This document shows positions 15,769 through 23,248 of a stretch of DNA of 25,079 nucleotides, piece by piece. This DNA comes from Albidovulum sp. (GTDB lineage: Bacteria > Pseudomonadota > Alphaproteobacteria > Rhodobacterales > Rhodobacteraceae). The stretch is taken from positions 1 through 25,079 of the forward strand of contig JAUQYA010000156.1 of the NCBI GenBank assembly GCA_030837785.1, read 5' to 3'. The notes under the pieces were generated by a model. The model saw only the letters and a program-made list of their open reading frames with translations, was not told the origin of the DNA and searched no databases. The position numbers were made by a program, and so were the translations under genes. Position 1 is the stretch's first letter; every line of letters starts with the position of its first letter.

Positions 15769-16470
15769 TCAGCGTTTGTGGATCACCGCGACCTGGTCGC
15801 GACGCGCCCTCTCGTAGCGGACCGGGAAAAGAAAGCAGCCGGAGATTGCCGGCGCGAGCGCAGCGAACTCCGCCTCCGTGCCCGGATCGGCGTGGCGGAA
15901 GGCGCGGTGCTCGGAAAACGACCGGAAGAGTTCGGCGGTCTTGGTGATGCCGGGCCTTTCGTAGGCCTCGGGCTGCCAGCGCAGATCTTCGATGATGTAG
16001 AGCCCGCCGCGCCTCAGCTTCGGGAAAAGCTCCAGGAAGGCGTTCTGCTGGTGATGCGAGGCATGGCTCGCGTCATCAAGGATGATGTCGAAATCCGGCA
16101 AGTCCGCAGCGGTGCGGGCGAGGTCTTCCCGGGCGTCCATGTCGCATCTGTGAAAGGTGAAGCGATCGGCGGCGAACCAGGAGAAGTCCGACACGTCGAG
16201 CCCGTGCACCCGCGCCCTGGGGAAGAACTCCAGCCACATGCGGATCGAGGGCAGGTCGGTGGTCTTGCGCTCGGCCGCGGCCCCGTGCTCCGGCCCGCCG
16301 ATCTGCAGCCCCATCTCGAGAAGCCGGATGGTGCGGTTCCGGAAGGGATGGAACAGCATGTGATAAAGCTCGGTATAGCGGTGCTTGGCCGAGCCCTTGT
16401 CCGACCCGTAGCGGTCGGCAAGGTCGGTCAGGTTGACCGCGGCGCGCCGTCCCGTTCCCTCACCCGCCAC
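15769..16470 (-). CDS. Class I SAM-dependent methyltransferase (MycE/TylE-like)
   Basis: A 233-residue methyltransferase. It carries YGSDKG (residues 21-26), the SAM-binding LLEMGLQIGG (50-59), HGLDVSDF (89-96), FDIILDDASH (127-136) and GGLYIIEDLRW (155-165). The YGSDKG opening plus the DDASH and IIEDLRW acidic/histidine motifs resemble the metal-dependent sugar O-methyltransferases of the MycE/demethylmacrocin type, so a sugar hydroxyl is a reasonable target; that is inference. The GTG start at 16470 is supported by GGAGGT about 7 bases upstream. It lies downstream of argF but after a terminator, so it is probably transcribed separately. Its partner genes are not here. Confidence 0.8.
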   Translation of the reverse strand: MAGEGTGRRAAVNLTDLADRYGSDKGSAKHRYTELYHMLFHPFRNRTIRLLEMGLQIGGPEHGAAAERKTTDLPSIRMWLEFFPRARVHGLDVSDFSWFAADRFTFHRCDMDAREDLARTAADLPDFDIILDDASHASHHQQNAFLELFPKLRRGGLYIIEDLRWQPEAYERPGITKTAELFRSFSEHRAFRHADPGTEAEFAALAPAISGCFLFPVRYERARRDQVAVIHKR

Positions 16471-16552
16471 GCCCGACCTCCCTGTCCCCGCCGGGTTCGT
16501 CCTGCCCGCCTGCCCCGGCCTGCTCCTCCGGCCCGCTGCCCGATGCTTAGGG

Positions 16553-16585
16553 AAAAATGCGCGCAAGGCCAAGAACCCTTGCGCG
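16553..16585 (-). terminator. Intrinsic terminator of the argD-argF operon
   Basis: Read on the minus strand, a 9-bp stem (CGCGCAAGG with CCTTGCGCG, 16585 to 16560) with an 8-base loop is followed by CA and five T (16557-16553). It lies about 70 bases past the argF stop and ahead of the methyltransferase gene. Confidence 0.75.
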
Positions 16586-16591
16586 GGCGGC

Positions 16592-16621
16592 GCTTCTTCG
16601 TTGCCGAAATACCCTCGCCGG
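16592..16621 (+). repeat. Gene-end motif, copy 1 (downstream of argF)
   Basis: Starts GCTTCTTCGTTG, then CCGAAATACCCTCGCCGG. It matches 22 of 30 positions of the copy at 17659-17630, which lies on the opposite strand at the other side of argF. It sits between the argF stop and the argF terminator. Confidence 0.7.
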
Positions 16622-16655
16622 AGGCGGCGCGCGGGGCCGCCCGCGCGCGACCGGA

Positions 16656-17582
16656 TCAGACGCCGAGACACCAGCGCAGGATCGCCTTCTGGGCATGGAG
16701 CCGGTTTTCCGCCTCGTCCCAGATCACCGAATGCGGCCCGTCCATCACCGCGCTCGTCGCCTCGTCGTCGCGGTGCGCGGGCAGGCAGTGCATGAAAAGC
16801 GCGTCGGGCTTGGCGAGACCCATCAGGTCGTCGTTCACCTGGTAGGGGCGGAGCTGGTTGTGCCGCCGCTCCCGCGCCGACTGCGGATCGTGCATGCTGA
16901 CCCAGGTGTCGGTGACCACCAGATCGGCGCCCTTCACCGCGCGTTCGGGATTGCGGTCGATGGTGACCGGCCGGCCCTTCCCGGCGGCGAAGTCGAGCCA
17001 GGCGCGCTCGGGGTCGAGCGTCTCGGGCCCGGTGAAGGTCAGGTCGAAGCCGAACTGGGCGCTCGCATGGGCGAAGCTGGCGAAGACGTTGTTGCCGTCG
17101 CCCGACCACACCACCTTCTTGCCGGCGATCGGGCCGCGGTGTTCCTCGTAGGTCATCACGTCGGCCATGATCTGGCAGGGATGGGTGCGGTTGGTCAGCC
17201 CGTTGATCACCGGCACCGAGGCGTATTCCGCCATCTCCAGCAGCGTCTGTTCCTCGAAGGTGCGGATCATGATCAGGTCGACATAGCGCGAGAGCACCCG
17301 CGCGGTGTCGGCGATGGTCTCGCCGTGGCCGAGCTGCATGTCGGCGCCCGACAGCACCATCGTCTGCCCACCCATCTGCCGCACGCCGACGTCGAAGGAA
17401 ATCCGCGTCCGCGTCGAGGGCTTCTCGAAGATCAGCGCGACCATCCGGCCCCTGAGCGGCTGGTCGTCGTCGGGCGTGCCCTTGGGCCGGCCGTTGCGGG
17501 CGGCCTTCATCGCGCGCGCCTGGTCGATGATGGCGCGAAGCTCGGAGGCGTCGGTCTTGTGGATATCGAGAAAGCTTTGCAT
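16656..17582 (-). CDS. argF: Ornithine carbamoyltransferase
   Basis: Joins carbamoyl phosphate and ornithine to citrulline in arginine biosynthesis. The 308-residue protein has the carbamoyl-phosphate loop STRTR (residues 56-60), the HPCQ motif (NRTHPCQIMAD), DTWVSM and the ornithine-binding HCLP (MHCLPAHRDDE). The start MQSFLDIHKTD has AAGGAC just upstream. It follows argD on the same strand with a 62-bp gap and is closed by a terminator, so argD-argF is a biosynthetic operon. Confidence 0.96.
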   Translation of the reverse strand: MQSFLDIHKTDASELRAIIDQARAMKAARNGRPKGTPDDDQPLRGRMVALIFEKPSTRTRISFDVGVRQMGGQTMVLSGADMQLGHGETIADTARVLSRYVDLIMIRTFEEQTLLEMAEYASVPVINGLTNRTHPCQIMADVMTYEEHRGPIAGKKVVWSGDGNNVFASFAHASAQFGFDLTFTGPETLDPERAWLDFAAGKGRPVTIDRNPERAVKGADLVVTDTWVSMHDPQSARERRHNQLRPYQVNDDLMGLAKPDALFMHCLPAHRDDEATSAVMDGPHSVIWDEAENRLHAQKAILRWCLGV

Positions 17583-17629
17583 CGGTCTGTCCTTGCCCGG
17601 GTCGCGGCCGGGGGCCGCCTGCCCCCGGA

Positions 17630-17659
17630 CCCCCGGGGATATTGTCACAACGAAGAAGC
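17630..17659 (-). repeat. Gene-end motif, copy 2 (overlapping the argD stop)
   Basis: On the minus strand it starts GCTTCTTCGTTG, then TGACAATATCCCCGGGGG. The first 12 bases are identical to copy 1. It encodes the last residues of ArgD (Ser-Ser-Leu) and its TGA stop (17645-17647). A GC-rich palindromic tract (about 17605-17638) follows before argF. Confidence 0.7.
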
Positions 17660-18838
17660 GGCGGGCGCCGTTTCGAGCGCCGCTGCGGCGGCGTCGAGGC
17701 GGTGGACGGCCTCGGCGATCTCCTCCTCGGTGATCGTCAGGGGCGGCAGCAGGCGCAGCGTGTCGTCGGCCGCGGCCACCGTCAGCAAGTGCTGGCCATA
17801 CCCGGCCGACACCATGTCGGCGGGGGCCACCCTGCACCTGAGGCCGAGCATCAGCCCCTGGCCGCGGACGCGTTCGAAAATCTCCGGATGGGCGGCGACA
17901 AGCGCCTCGAGCTTCTGGCGGAAGAGCCCCGCCTTGCGGTTCACCGCCGCGAGGAAGGCGGGATCGGAAACGATCTCCAGCACGCGCGCGCCCACCGCGC
18001 AGGCGAGCGGGTTGCCGCCGTAGGTCGAGCCGTGGCTGCCCACCGTCATGCCGGAGGCCGCATCCTCGGTGGCAAGCACCGCGCCGAGGGGAAAGCCCCC
18101 GCCGATGCCCTTGGCCACCATCACGATGTCGGGCATGATCCCCGCCCATTCGTGGGCGAAGAGCCGCCCGGTGCGGCCCATGCCGCATTGCACCTCGTCC
18201 AGGATCAGAAGCGCGCCGGTGTCATCGCAGAGCGCCCGGATCGCCCGCAGATCCTCGTCCGGCAAGGGCCGGATGCCGCCCTCGCCCTGGATCGGCTCGA
18301 TCATCACCGCCGCGGTCCGGCCGGTAATCGCAGCCCTCATCGCCGCGAGGTCGCCCCAGGGGAGCGCGCGGAAGCCGGGCATCAGCGGGCCGTAGCCCTT
18401 GACCATCTTCTCCGACCCGGCCGCGGCGATGGCGCCGGTGGAACGGCCGTGGAAGGCGCCCTCGAAGGTCAGGATCTCGATCCGGTCGGGATCGCCCTTC
18501 TCGTGCCAGTATTTCCGCGCCATCTTGATCGCAAGCTCGGCCGCCTCGGTGCCCGAGTTGGTGAAGAATACCGTGTCGGCGAAGGTCTTCTCCACCAGCA
18601 TGTCGGCAAGCCGTTCCTGCTCGGGGATGCGGTAGACGTTCGAGACATGCCAGACCCGGCCCGCCTGTTCGGTCAGCGCCGCGACCAGCGCCGGGTTGGC
18701 GTGGCCGAGCGCGTTGACGGCGATCCCGGCGCCGAGGTCGAGATACCGGCTGCCGTCCTCGGCCACGAGCCAGGAGCCTTCGCCCCGGACGAAGGCCAGG
18801 GGCGCGCGGTTATAGGTGGGCAGCAGCGACGGGATCAT
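17645..18838 (-). CDS. argD: Acetylornithine aminotransferase
   Basis: PLP-dependent class III aminotransferase converting N-acetylglutamate semialdehyde to N-acetylornithine; it may also act on succinyldiaminopimelate. The 397-residue protein shows TNSGTEAAELAIKMAR (94-109), the LILDEVQCGMGRTG aspartate motif (211-224) and the PLP lysine K243 in VAKGIGGGFPLGA. The start ATG has CGGAG about 9 bases upstream. It is the first gene of argD-argF, and its end lies in the dispersed motif at 17630-17659. ArgD is favoured over succinylornithine or 4-aminobutyrate aminotransferases by the argF neighbour. Confidence 0.95.
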   Translation of the reverse strand: MIPSLLPTYNRAPLAFVRGEGSWLVAEDGSRYLDLGAGIAVNALGHANPALVAALTEQAGRVWHVSNVYRIPEQERLADMLVEKTFADTVFFTNSGTEAAELAIKMARKYWHEKGDPDRIEILTFEGAFHGRSTGAIAAAGSEKMVKGYGPLMPGFRALPWGDLAAMRAAITGRTAAVMIEPIQGEGGIRPLPDEDLRAIRALCDDTGALLILDEVQCGMGRTGRLFAHEWAGIMPDIVMVAKGIGGGFPLGAVLATEDAASGMTVGSHGSTYGGNPLACAVGARVLEIVSDPAFLAAVNRKAGLFRQKLEALVAAHPEIFERVRGQGLMLGLRCRVAPADMVSAGYGQHLLTVAAADDTLRLLPPLTITEEEIAEAVHRLDAAAAALETAPAASSL

Positions 18839-19128
18839 GGATGAACTCCGGAAGGGAAGGCCAAGGGGTGCCTCATGGGCGCTTGCATGTCAACGATCCG
18901 AGGGGTTTGACGCAGGCGGGCGAGAGGGCGCCAGGAGCGGCGCGAAGCGACGGCGGACGTCAGGCGCGGGTGCGGCGGCGTCGGGGACGGGCGAGGATGC
19001 GGGTCCGGTGCGTCATGGCGTGGCTCTAGCCGGAATCGCCCGCGCTGTCCATCGGCGATCGGGCCATCGGCGATCGGGCCACCGGCGATCTCGGGCATGG
19101 CGCGGCCCTTGCCTCGCGCCGCCTTCCC
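18839..19128. other. Gap between divergent argD and gcrA
   Basis: About 400 bp separate the argD start from the gcrA start; this entry covers the part before the gcrA promoter. On the minus strand TTGACA (18892-18887, approximate) lies about 50 bases before argD but no good -10 follows it. A GAATC, a GANTC-type CcrM methylation sequence, occurs near 19033, before gcrA. A 15-bp tandem repeat fills 19049-19095. No gene is credible here. Confidence 0.6.
19049..19095. repeat. 15-bp tandem repeat, three units
   Basis: CCATCGGCGATCGGG at 19049 and 19064 is followed by a diverged third unit, CCACCGGCGATCTCGGG (19079-19095). It lies about 35-80 bases upstream of the gcrA promoter boxes. Confidence 0.85.
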
Positions 19129-19156
19129 TTGTATCTCGGCGCGTCGCCGCTAGAAT
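19129..19156 (+). promoter_or_regulatory. Candidate sigma-70 promoter of gcrA
   Basis: TTGTAT (19129-19134), 16 bases, then TAGAAT (19151-19156), 81 bases before the gcrA ATG. Four of six and five of six positions match the consensus boxes. This is the best-looking promoter in the window. Confidence 0.5.
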
Positions 19157-19237
19157 GCGGCCAAGCCGACCGCCGGACCGCCCGGCGCCCCCCGGAGGGG
19201 CGCTGGCGCGATGGCCCCGAGAACCCGAGGAACGATC

Positions 19238-19837
19238 ATGTCCTGGACCGACGAGCGCGTCGAGACGCTGAAGAAGATGTGGGCCGAGGGCCAGTCGGCA
19301 AGCCAGATCGCCAAGGAACTGGGCGGGGTGACGCGCAACGCGGTCATCGGCAAGGTCCATCGCCTCGGCCTGTCGAACCGGGTGGGCGGCGCGCCCGATC
19401 CGGTGAAGACCAAGGCCGATCCGGAACCCAGGGTGGAAGCGAAGCCCGCCGCGGCGGCGAAGCCCGCCCAGCCCGCCGCGAGGCCCGCCCCGGCGGCCCC
19501 CGCGGCAGCGCGCCCCGATCCCGCCCCTGCGGCCGCCGCGGCCCAGCCGCCCGCGCGCAAGCCCGTGGTGCCCGCCGGCCAGCCGCTGCCGCCGCAGCCC
19601 TCGGCGGGGGAGATCAGCCCCGAGGCGCTCGCCTCGGTCCGCGAGATCGAGAAGAAGGCGCGCAGGCTCACCCTGATGGAACTGACCGAGCGGACCTGCA
19701 AATGGCCGATCGGCGATCCGGCGACCGAGGATTTCTGGTTCTGCGGCCTCGCGGCCCAGGCCGGCAAGCCCTATTGCGAGGCCCATGTCGGCGTCGCCTT
19801 CCAGCCGATGTCCTCGCGGCGCGACCGGCGGCGGTGA
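19238..19837 (+). CDS. gcrA: Cell-cycle regulator GcrA
   Basis: GcrA is an alphaproteobacterial sigma-70 cofactor that acts at promoters carrying CcrM-methylated GANTC sites and drives S-phase genes. The 199-residue protein has the conserved N-terminal DNA-binding domain (MSWTDERVETLKKMWAEGQSASQIAKELGGVTRNAVIGKVHRLGLSNR, residues 1-48). A Pro/Ala/Lys linker of about 80 residues follows, then the C-terminal sigma-interacting part (RRLTLMELTERTCKWPIGDPATEDFWFCGLAAQAGKPYCEAH). It is somewhat longer than the Caulobacter protein because of the linker. GAGGAA precedes the ATG. It is divergent from argD. Confidence 0.96.
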   Translation: MSWTDERVETLKKMWAEGQSASQIAKELGGVTRNAVIGKVHRLGLSNRVGGAPDPVKTKADPEPRVEAKPAAAAKPAQPAARPAPAAPAAARPDPAPAAAAAQPPARKPVVPAGQPLPPQPSAGEISPEALASVREIEKKARRLTLMELTERTCKWPIGDPATEDFWFCGLAAQAGKPYCEAHVGVAFQPMSSRRDRRR

Positions 19838-19846
19838 CGCCCGCCC

Positions 19847-19864
19847 CCGGGGCTGCGGCCCCGG
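19847..19864 (+). terminator. Short GC hairpin after gcrA
   Basis: CCGGGGC pairs with GCCCCGG around a TGCG loop, 10 bases after the gcrA stop. There is no T-run, so termination strength is doubtful. Confidence 0.35.
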
Positions 19865-19985
19865 CACCGATCGCCGCGGGCGTCCGGAGCGACAGGCGCC
19901 CCCCCGGGGGGGGGCAATCCGGCACTGGCATTCGCCGGCCCCAGCGGCTAGCGTGGCGGAACGCGCGACAGCAAAGACCATTCCC

Positions 19986-20912
19986 ATGAAGGCGATCATC
20001 GAGGTCCGCGACCTCTCAAAGACCTATGCGAGCGGCACCCATGCGCTCGAGGGCGTCACGCTCGACATCGCCGAGGGCGAGATTCTCGCGCTGCTCGGGC
20101 CGAACGGCGCGGGCAAGACCACCTTCATCTCGATCCTCTGCGGGCTGGTGACGCCTTCGGGCGGCCGGGCGCTGGTCGGCGGCCACGACATAATGCGCGA
20201 CTACCGGGCGGCGCGGGCGCTGATCGGCCTCGTCCCGCAGGAAATCGCCGTCGAGCCGTTCGAGCGGGTGATGGACACGCTGCGGTTCTCGCGCGGCCTG
20301 TTCGGGAAGCCCCCGGACGATACGCATCTGGAACGCGTGCTGCGCGCGCTGACGCTCTGGGACAAGCGCGATGCCCGGCTGAACGAACTGTCGGGGGGCA
20401 TGAAGCGGCGCGTGCTGATCGGCAAGGCGCTGTCGCACGGGCCGCGCGTCCTTTTCCTCGACGAGCCGACGGCGGGGGTCGACGTGACGCTGAGGCGCGA
20501 GATGTGGGCGGTGGTCCGCGACCTGCGCGCCTCGGGCGTGACGATCATCCTGACGACGCACTACCTTGAAGAGGCCGAGGAGATGGCCGACCGCATCGGC
20601 ATCATCGACAGGGGGCAGCTTCTTCTGGTCGAGGAGACGGCGCGGCTCATGCACGAATTCGGCCGCAAGCGGCTGACGGTCGAACTGGCCGAACCGCTGG
20701 CCGCGCTGCCCGCGGGCCTTGCCCAGGAGGGGCTGGCGCTGTCGCCCGACGGGCGGCATGTCAGCTACGACTACGACACCCGCGCCGACCGCAGCGGCAT
20801 CGCCCGGCTTCTTGCCGGTTTTGCCGCCGAAGGCATCGCCGTGCGCGACCTCGAGACCGAGCAATCCTCGCTCGAGGAGGTGTTCCTGCGGCTTGTGGAG
20901 GAAGGCAGATGA
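19986..20912 (+). CDS. ABC-2 type transporter ATP-binding protein
   Basis: ATPase subunit of an exporter, cytoplasmic face of the inner membrane. The 308-residue protein has Walker A GPNGAGKTT (38-46), Q-loop VPQE, signature LSGGM, Walker B VLFLDEPTAGVD and the H-loop TTH. A C-terminal extension of about 80 residues is typical of the YadG/DrrA-like group. The start MKAIIEVRDLSKTY fits the family. It overlaps the permease gene by ATGA, so the two are translated together. The substrate cannot be told from sequence. A C7/G9 homopolymer palindrome lies about 70 bases upstream. Confidence 0.93.
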   Translation: MKAIIEVRDLSKTYASGTHALEGVTLDIAEGEILALLGPNGAGKTTFISILCGLVTPSGGRALVGGHDIMRDYRAARALIGLVPQEIAVEPFERVMDTLRFSRGLFGKPPDDTHLERVLRALTLWDKRDARLNELSGGMKRRVLIGKALSHGPRVLFLDEPTAGVDVTLRREMWAVVRDLRASGVTIILTTHYLEEAEEMADRIGIIDRGQLLLVEETARLMHEFGRKRLTVELAEPLAALPAGLAQEGLALSPDGRHVSYDYDTRADRSGIARLLAGFAAEGIAVRDLETEQSSLEEVFLRLVEEGR

Positions 20913-21670
20913 ACTGGCAGGCGGTGCGCACGATCTTCCGGCACGAGATGGCGCGGTTCTGGCGCACCCCGTGGGAGTCGCTCGCCTCGCCGGTGATCTC
21001 GACCGTGCTTTACTTCGTCGTCTTCGGCGCGGCGATCGGCGGGCGCATCCAGGATGTCGAAGGCGTGTCCTACGGCGCCTTCATCGTGCCGGGCCTGATC
21101 ATGCTGACGGTGCTGCAGCAGTCGCTTTCCAACGCTTCGTTCGGCATCTTCTCCCCGAAGTTCGCGGGGACCATGTACGAAATCCTTGCCGCGCCGGTCT
21201 CGTTCGTCGAGGTGGTGATGGGCTATGTCGGCGCGGCCGCGCTGAAATCGGTGATCATCGCAGTGGTGATCTACCTGACCGCGCTTTGCTTCGTCGACCT
21301 GCCCATCGCCCATCCTCTCTGGGCGGCGGCCTTCCTTGTCCTGACCGCCTTCGGCTTTTCGCTGATGGGGTTTCTCATGGGAATCTGGGCGAAGGACTGG
21401 CAGCAGTTGCAGTTCATCCCGCTGATGGTGATCACGCCGCTGGTGTTTCTTGGCGGCGCCTTCTATTCCGCCTCGATGCTGCCGCCGTTCTGGGAGGCGG
21501 TCGCGCATCTCAACCCGGTGCTCTACCTCGTCTCCGGCTTCCGCTGGGCCTTCTTCGGGCAGGCCGACGTGCCGGTCGCGGCCTCGCTCGCGGCGCTTGG
21601 CGCGTTTCTCGGGCTCGGCCTTGCCGCCGCCTGGGCGATCTTCCGCACCGGCTGGCGGCTCAGGGCCTGA
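20909..21670 (+). CDS. ABC-2 type transporter permease
   Basis: Membrane partner of the preceding ATPase. The 253-residue protein has six predicted hydrophobic helices and the ABC-2 landmarks: an N-terminal amphipathic stretch (FRHEMARFWRTPWES), VSYGAFIVPGLIMLTVLQQS, YEILAAPVSFVEVVMGYV and PLVFLGGAFYSASMLPPFWEAVAHLNPVLYLVSGFR. This resembles the YadH/NodJ/DrrB type. The start overlaps the ATPase stop by 4 bases. Export of a lipid, polysaccharide or drug is possible; no neighbour identifies the cargo. Confidence 0.92.
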   Translation: MNWQAVRTIFRHEMARFWRTPWESLASPVISTVLYFVVFGAAIGGRIQDVEGVSYGAFIVPGLIMLTVLQQSLSNASFGIFSPKFAGTMYEILAAPVSFVEVVMGYVGAAALKSVIIAVVIYLTALCFVDLPIAHPLWAAAFLVLTAFGFSLMGFLMGIWAKDWQQLQFIPLMVITPLVFLGGAFYSASMLPPFWEAVAHLNPVLYLVSGFRWAFFGQADVPVAASLAALGAFLGLGLAAAWAIFRTGWRLRA

Positions 21671-21717
21671 CGCAAACCCCGCTTTTCCGAAGCCGGACGA
21701 GCGGCTATATCCGCGCG

Positions 21718-23109
21718 ATGACCCAGAACCCGCCGAACCTCCGCCCCGACCTTGCACCGAAGCCGGTCTTCGACAGCCCGGCCCGCCCCGGCCAGCCGAC
21801 GATCGGCATGGTCTCGCTCGGCTGTCCCAAGGCGCTGGTGGACAGCGAACGCATCCTGACGCGCCTCAGGGCGGAAGGCTATGCGATCAGCCCCGACTAC
21901 GCCGGTGCGGATGCCGTCATCGTCAACACCTGCGGTTTTCTCGACAGCGCCAAGGCCGAAAGCCTCGAGGCGATCGGCGAGGCGCTGGCCGAGAACGGCC
22001 GGGTGATCGTGACCGGCTGCCTCGGGGCCGAGCCCGACTATATCACCGGCGCGCATCCCTCGGTGCTGGCGGTCACCGGGCCGCAGCAATACGAACAGGT
22101 GCTCGATGCGGTGCACGCGGCCGTGCCGCCGTCGCCCGACCCGTTCGTGGACCTTCTGCCGGCGACCGGCGTGAAGCTGACGCCGCGGCACTACAGCTAC
22201 CTGAAGATTTCCGAGGGCTGCAACCACCACTGCCGGTTCTGCATCATTCCCGACATGCGCGGAAGGCTCGTCTCCCGCCCCGCCCATGCCGTGGTGCGCG
22301 AGGCCGAAAGGCTGGTGGCGGCGGGGGTGAGGGAGCTTCTGGTGATCAGCCAGGACACTTCGGCCTACGGGGTGGACCTGAAGCACGCCAGCGACCGCGG
22401 CCGCCGCGCCCATATCACCGATCTGGCGCGCGACCTGGGAAGCCTCGGCGCCTGGGTGCGGCTGCATTACGTCTATCCCTATCCGCATGTGCGCGACCTG
22501 GTGCCCCTGATGGCGGCCCATTCAGAATCGGGGGGGCTGATCCTGCCCTACCTCGACATCCCCTTCCAGCACGCCCACCCCGACACGCTGAGGCGAATGG
22601 CGCGGCCCGCCGCCGCGGCGAAGACGCTGGACGAGATCGTCGCCTGGCGGCAGGTCTGCCCCGAGATCACGCTGCGCTCAACCTTCATCGTCGGATTTCC
22701 CGGCGAGACCGAGGCCGAGTTCCAGACGCTGCTCGACTGGCTCGACGAGGCGCAGCTCGACCGTGTCGGCTGCTTCCGCTACGAGAACGTCAGGGGTGCG
22801 CGGTCGAACGACCTGCCCGGCCATGTGGCCGAGGAGGTGAAGGACGACCGCTGGCATCGTTTCATGGAAAAGGCCCAGGCGATTTCCGCGGCGAAACTCG
22901 CCGCCAAGGTCGGACGGCGGATGGAGGTGATCGTCGACACCGTGGATGACGACGGCGCCACCTGCCGCACCAAGGCCGATGCCCCCGAGATCGACGGCAA
23001 TCTCTTCATCGACGAAGACTTCGCGGGCCTCCGGCCCGGTGACATCGTGACCGTGGAGATCGACGAGTCGGGCGACTACGACCTCTGGGGGCGGGTTGTG
23101 GGCCGCTGA
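21718..23109 (+). CDS. rimO: Ribosomal protein S12 methylthiotransferase RimO
   Basis: Radical SAM enzyme that methylthiolates the conserved aspartate of ribosomal protein S12. The 463-residue protein has the N-terminal UPF0004 domain with auxiliary cluster cysteines C36, C72 and C101 (SLGCPKALVDSE, NTCGFLDSAK, TGCLGA), the radical SAM motif C168-x3-C172-x2-C175 (CNHHCRFC) and a C-terminal TRAM domain ending GDYDLWGRVV. The sequences favour RimO over MiaB. The ATG at 21718 has no ribosome-binding site; TATAT lies 8 bases before it. It is 47 bases after the ABC permease but need not be co-transcribed. Confidence 0.96.
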   Translation: MTQNPPNLRPDLAPKPVFDSPARPGQPTIGMVSLGCPKALVDSERILTRLRAEGYAISPDYAGADAVIVNTCGFLDSAKAESLEAIGEALAENGRVIVTGCLGAEPDYITGAHPSVLAVTGPQQYEQVLDAVHAAVPPSPDPFVDLLPATGVKLTPRHYSYLKISEGCNHHCRFCIIPDMRGRLVSRPAHAVVREAERLVAAGVRELLVISQDTSAYGVDLKHASDRGRRAHITDLARDLGSLGAWVRLHYVYPYPHVRDLVPLMAAHSESGGLILPYLDIPFQHAHPDTLRRMARPAAAAKTLDEIVAWRQVCPEITLRSTFIVGFPGETEAEFQTLLDWLDEAQLDRVGCFRYENVRGARSNDLPGHVAEEVKDDRWHRFMEKAQAISAAKLAAKVGRRMEVIVDTVDDDGATCRTKADAPEIDGNLFIDEDFAGLRPGDIVTVEIDESGDYDLWGRVVGR

Positions 23110-23118
23110 AGCCCCGAA

Positions 23119-23159
23119 GCGGCGCAAGTCCCTCAACCCCAGGCTGCAAAATGCGCCGC
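23119..23159 (+). terminator. Long-loop hairpin after rimO
   Basis: GCGGCGCA (23119-23126) pairs perfectly with TGCGCCGC (23152-23159) across a 25-base loop, starting 10 bases past the rimO stop. No T-run follows, so this is only a possible terminator or mRNA end structure. Confidence 0.3.
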
Positions 23160-23248
23160 CCCGCGTTAAATCATTTCGTGCCAGGCGGAACCGGTTCTAG
23201 CGTTGCGCCGCGGGCGACAGGACACCCGCGTTCAATCAGGAAACGGCT

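Noticed and set aside
18835..19098. 87-codon minus-strand frame upstream of argD
   Set aside because: It runs through the 15-bp array (Gly-Pro-Ile-Ala-Asp repeats), is Arg/Pro-rich and has no ribosome-binding site.
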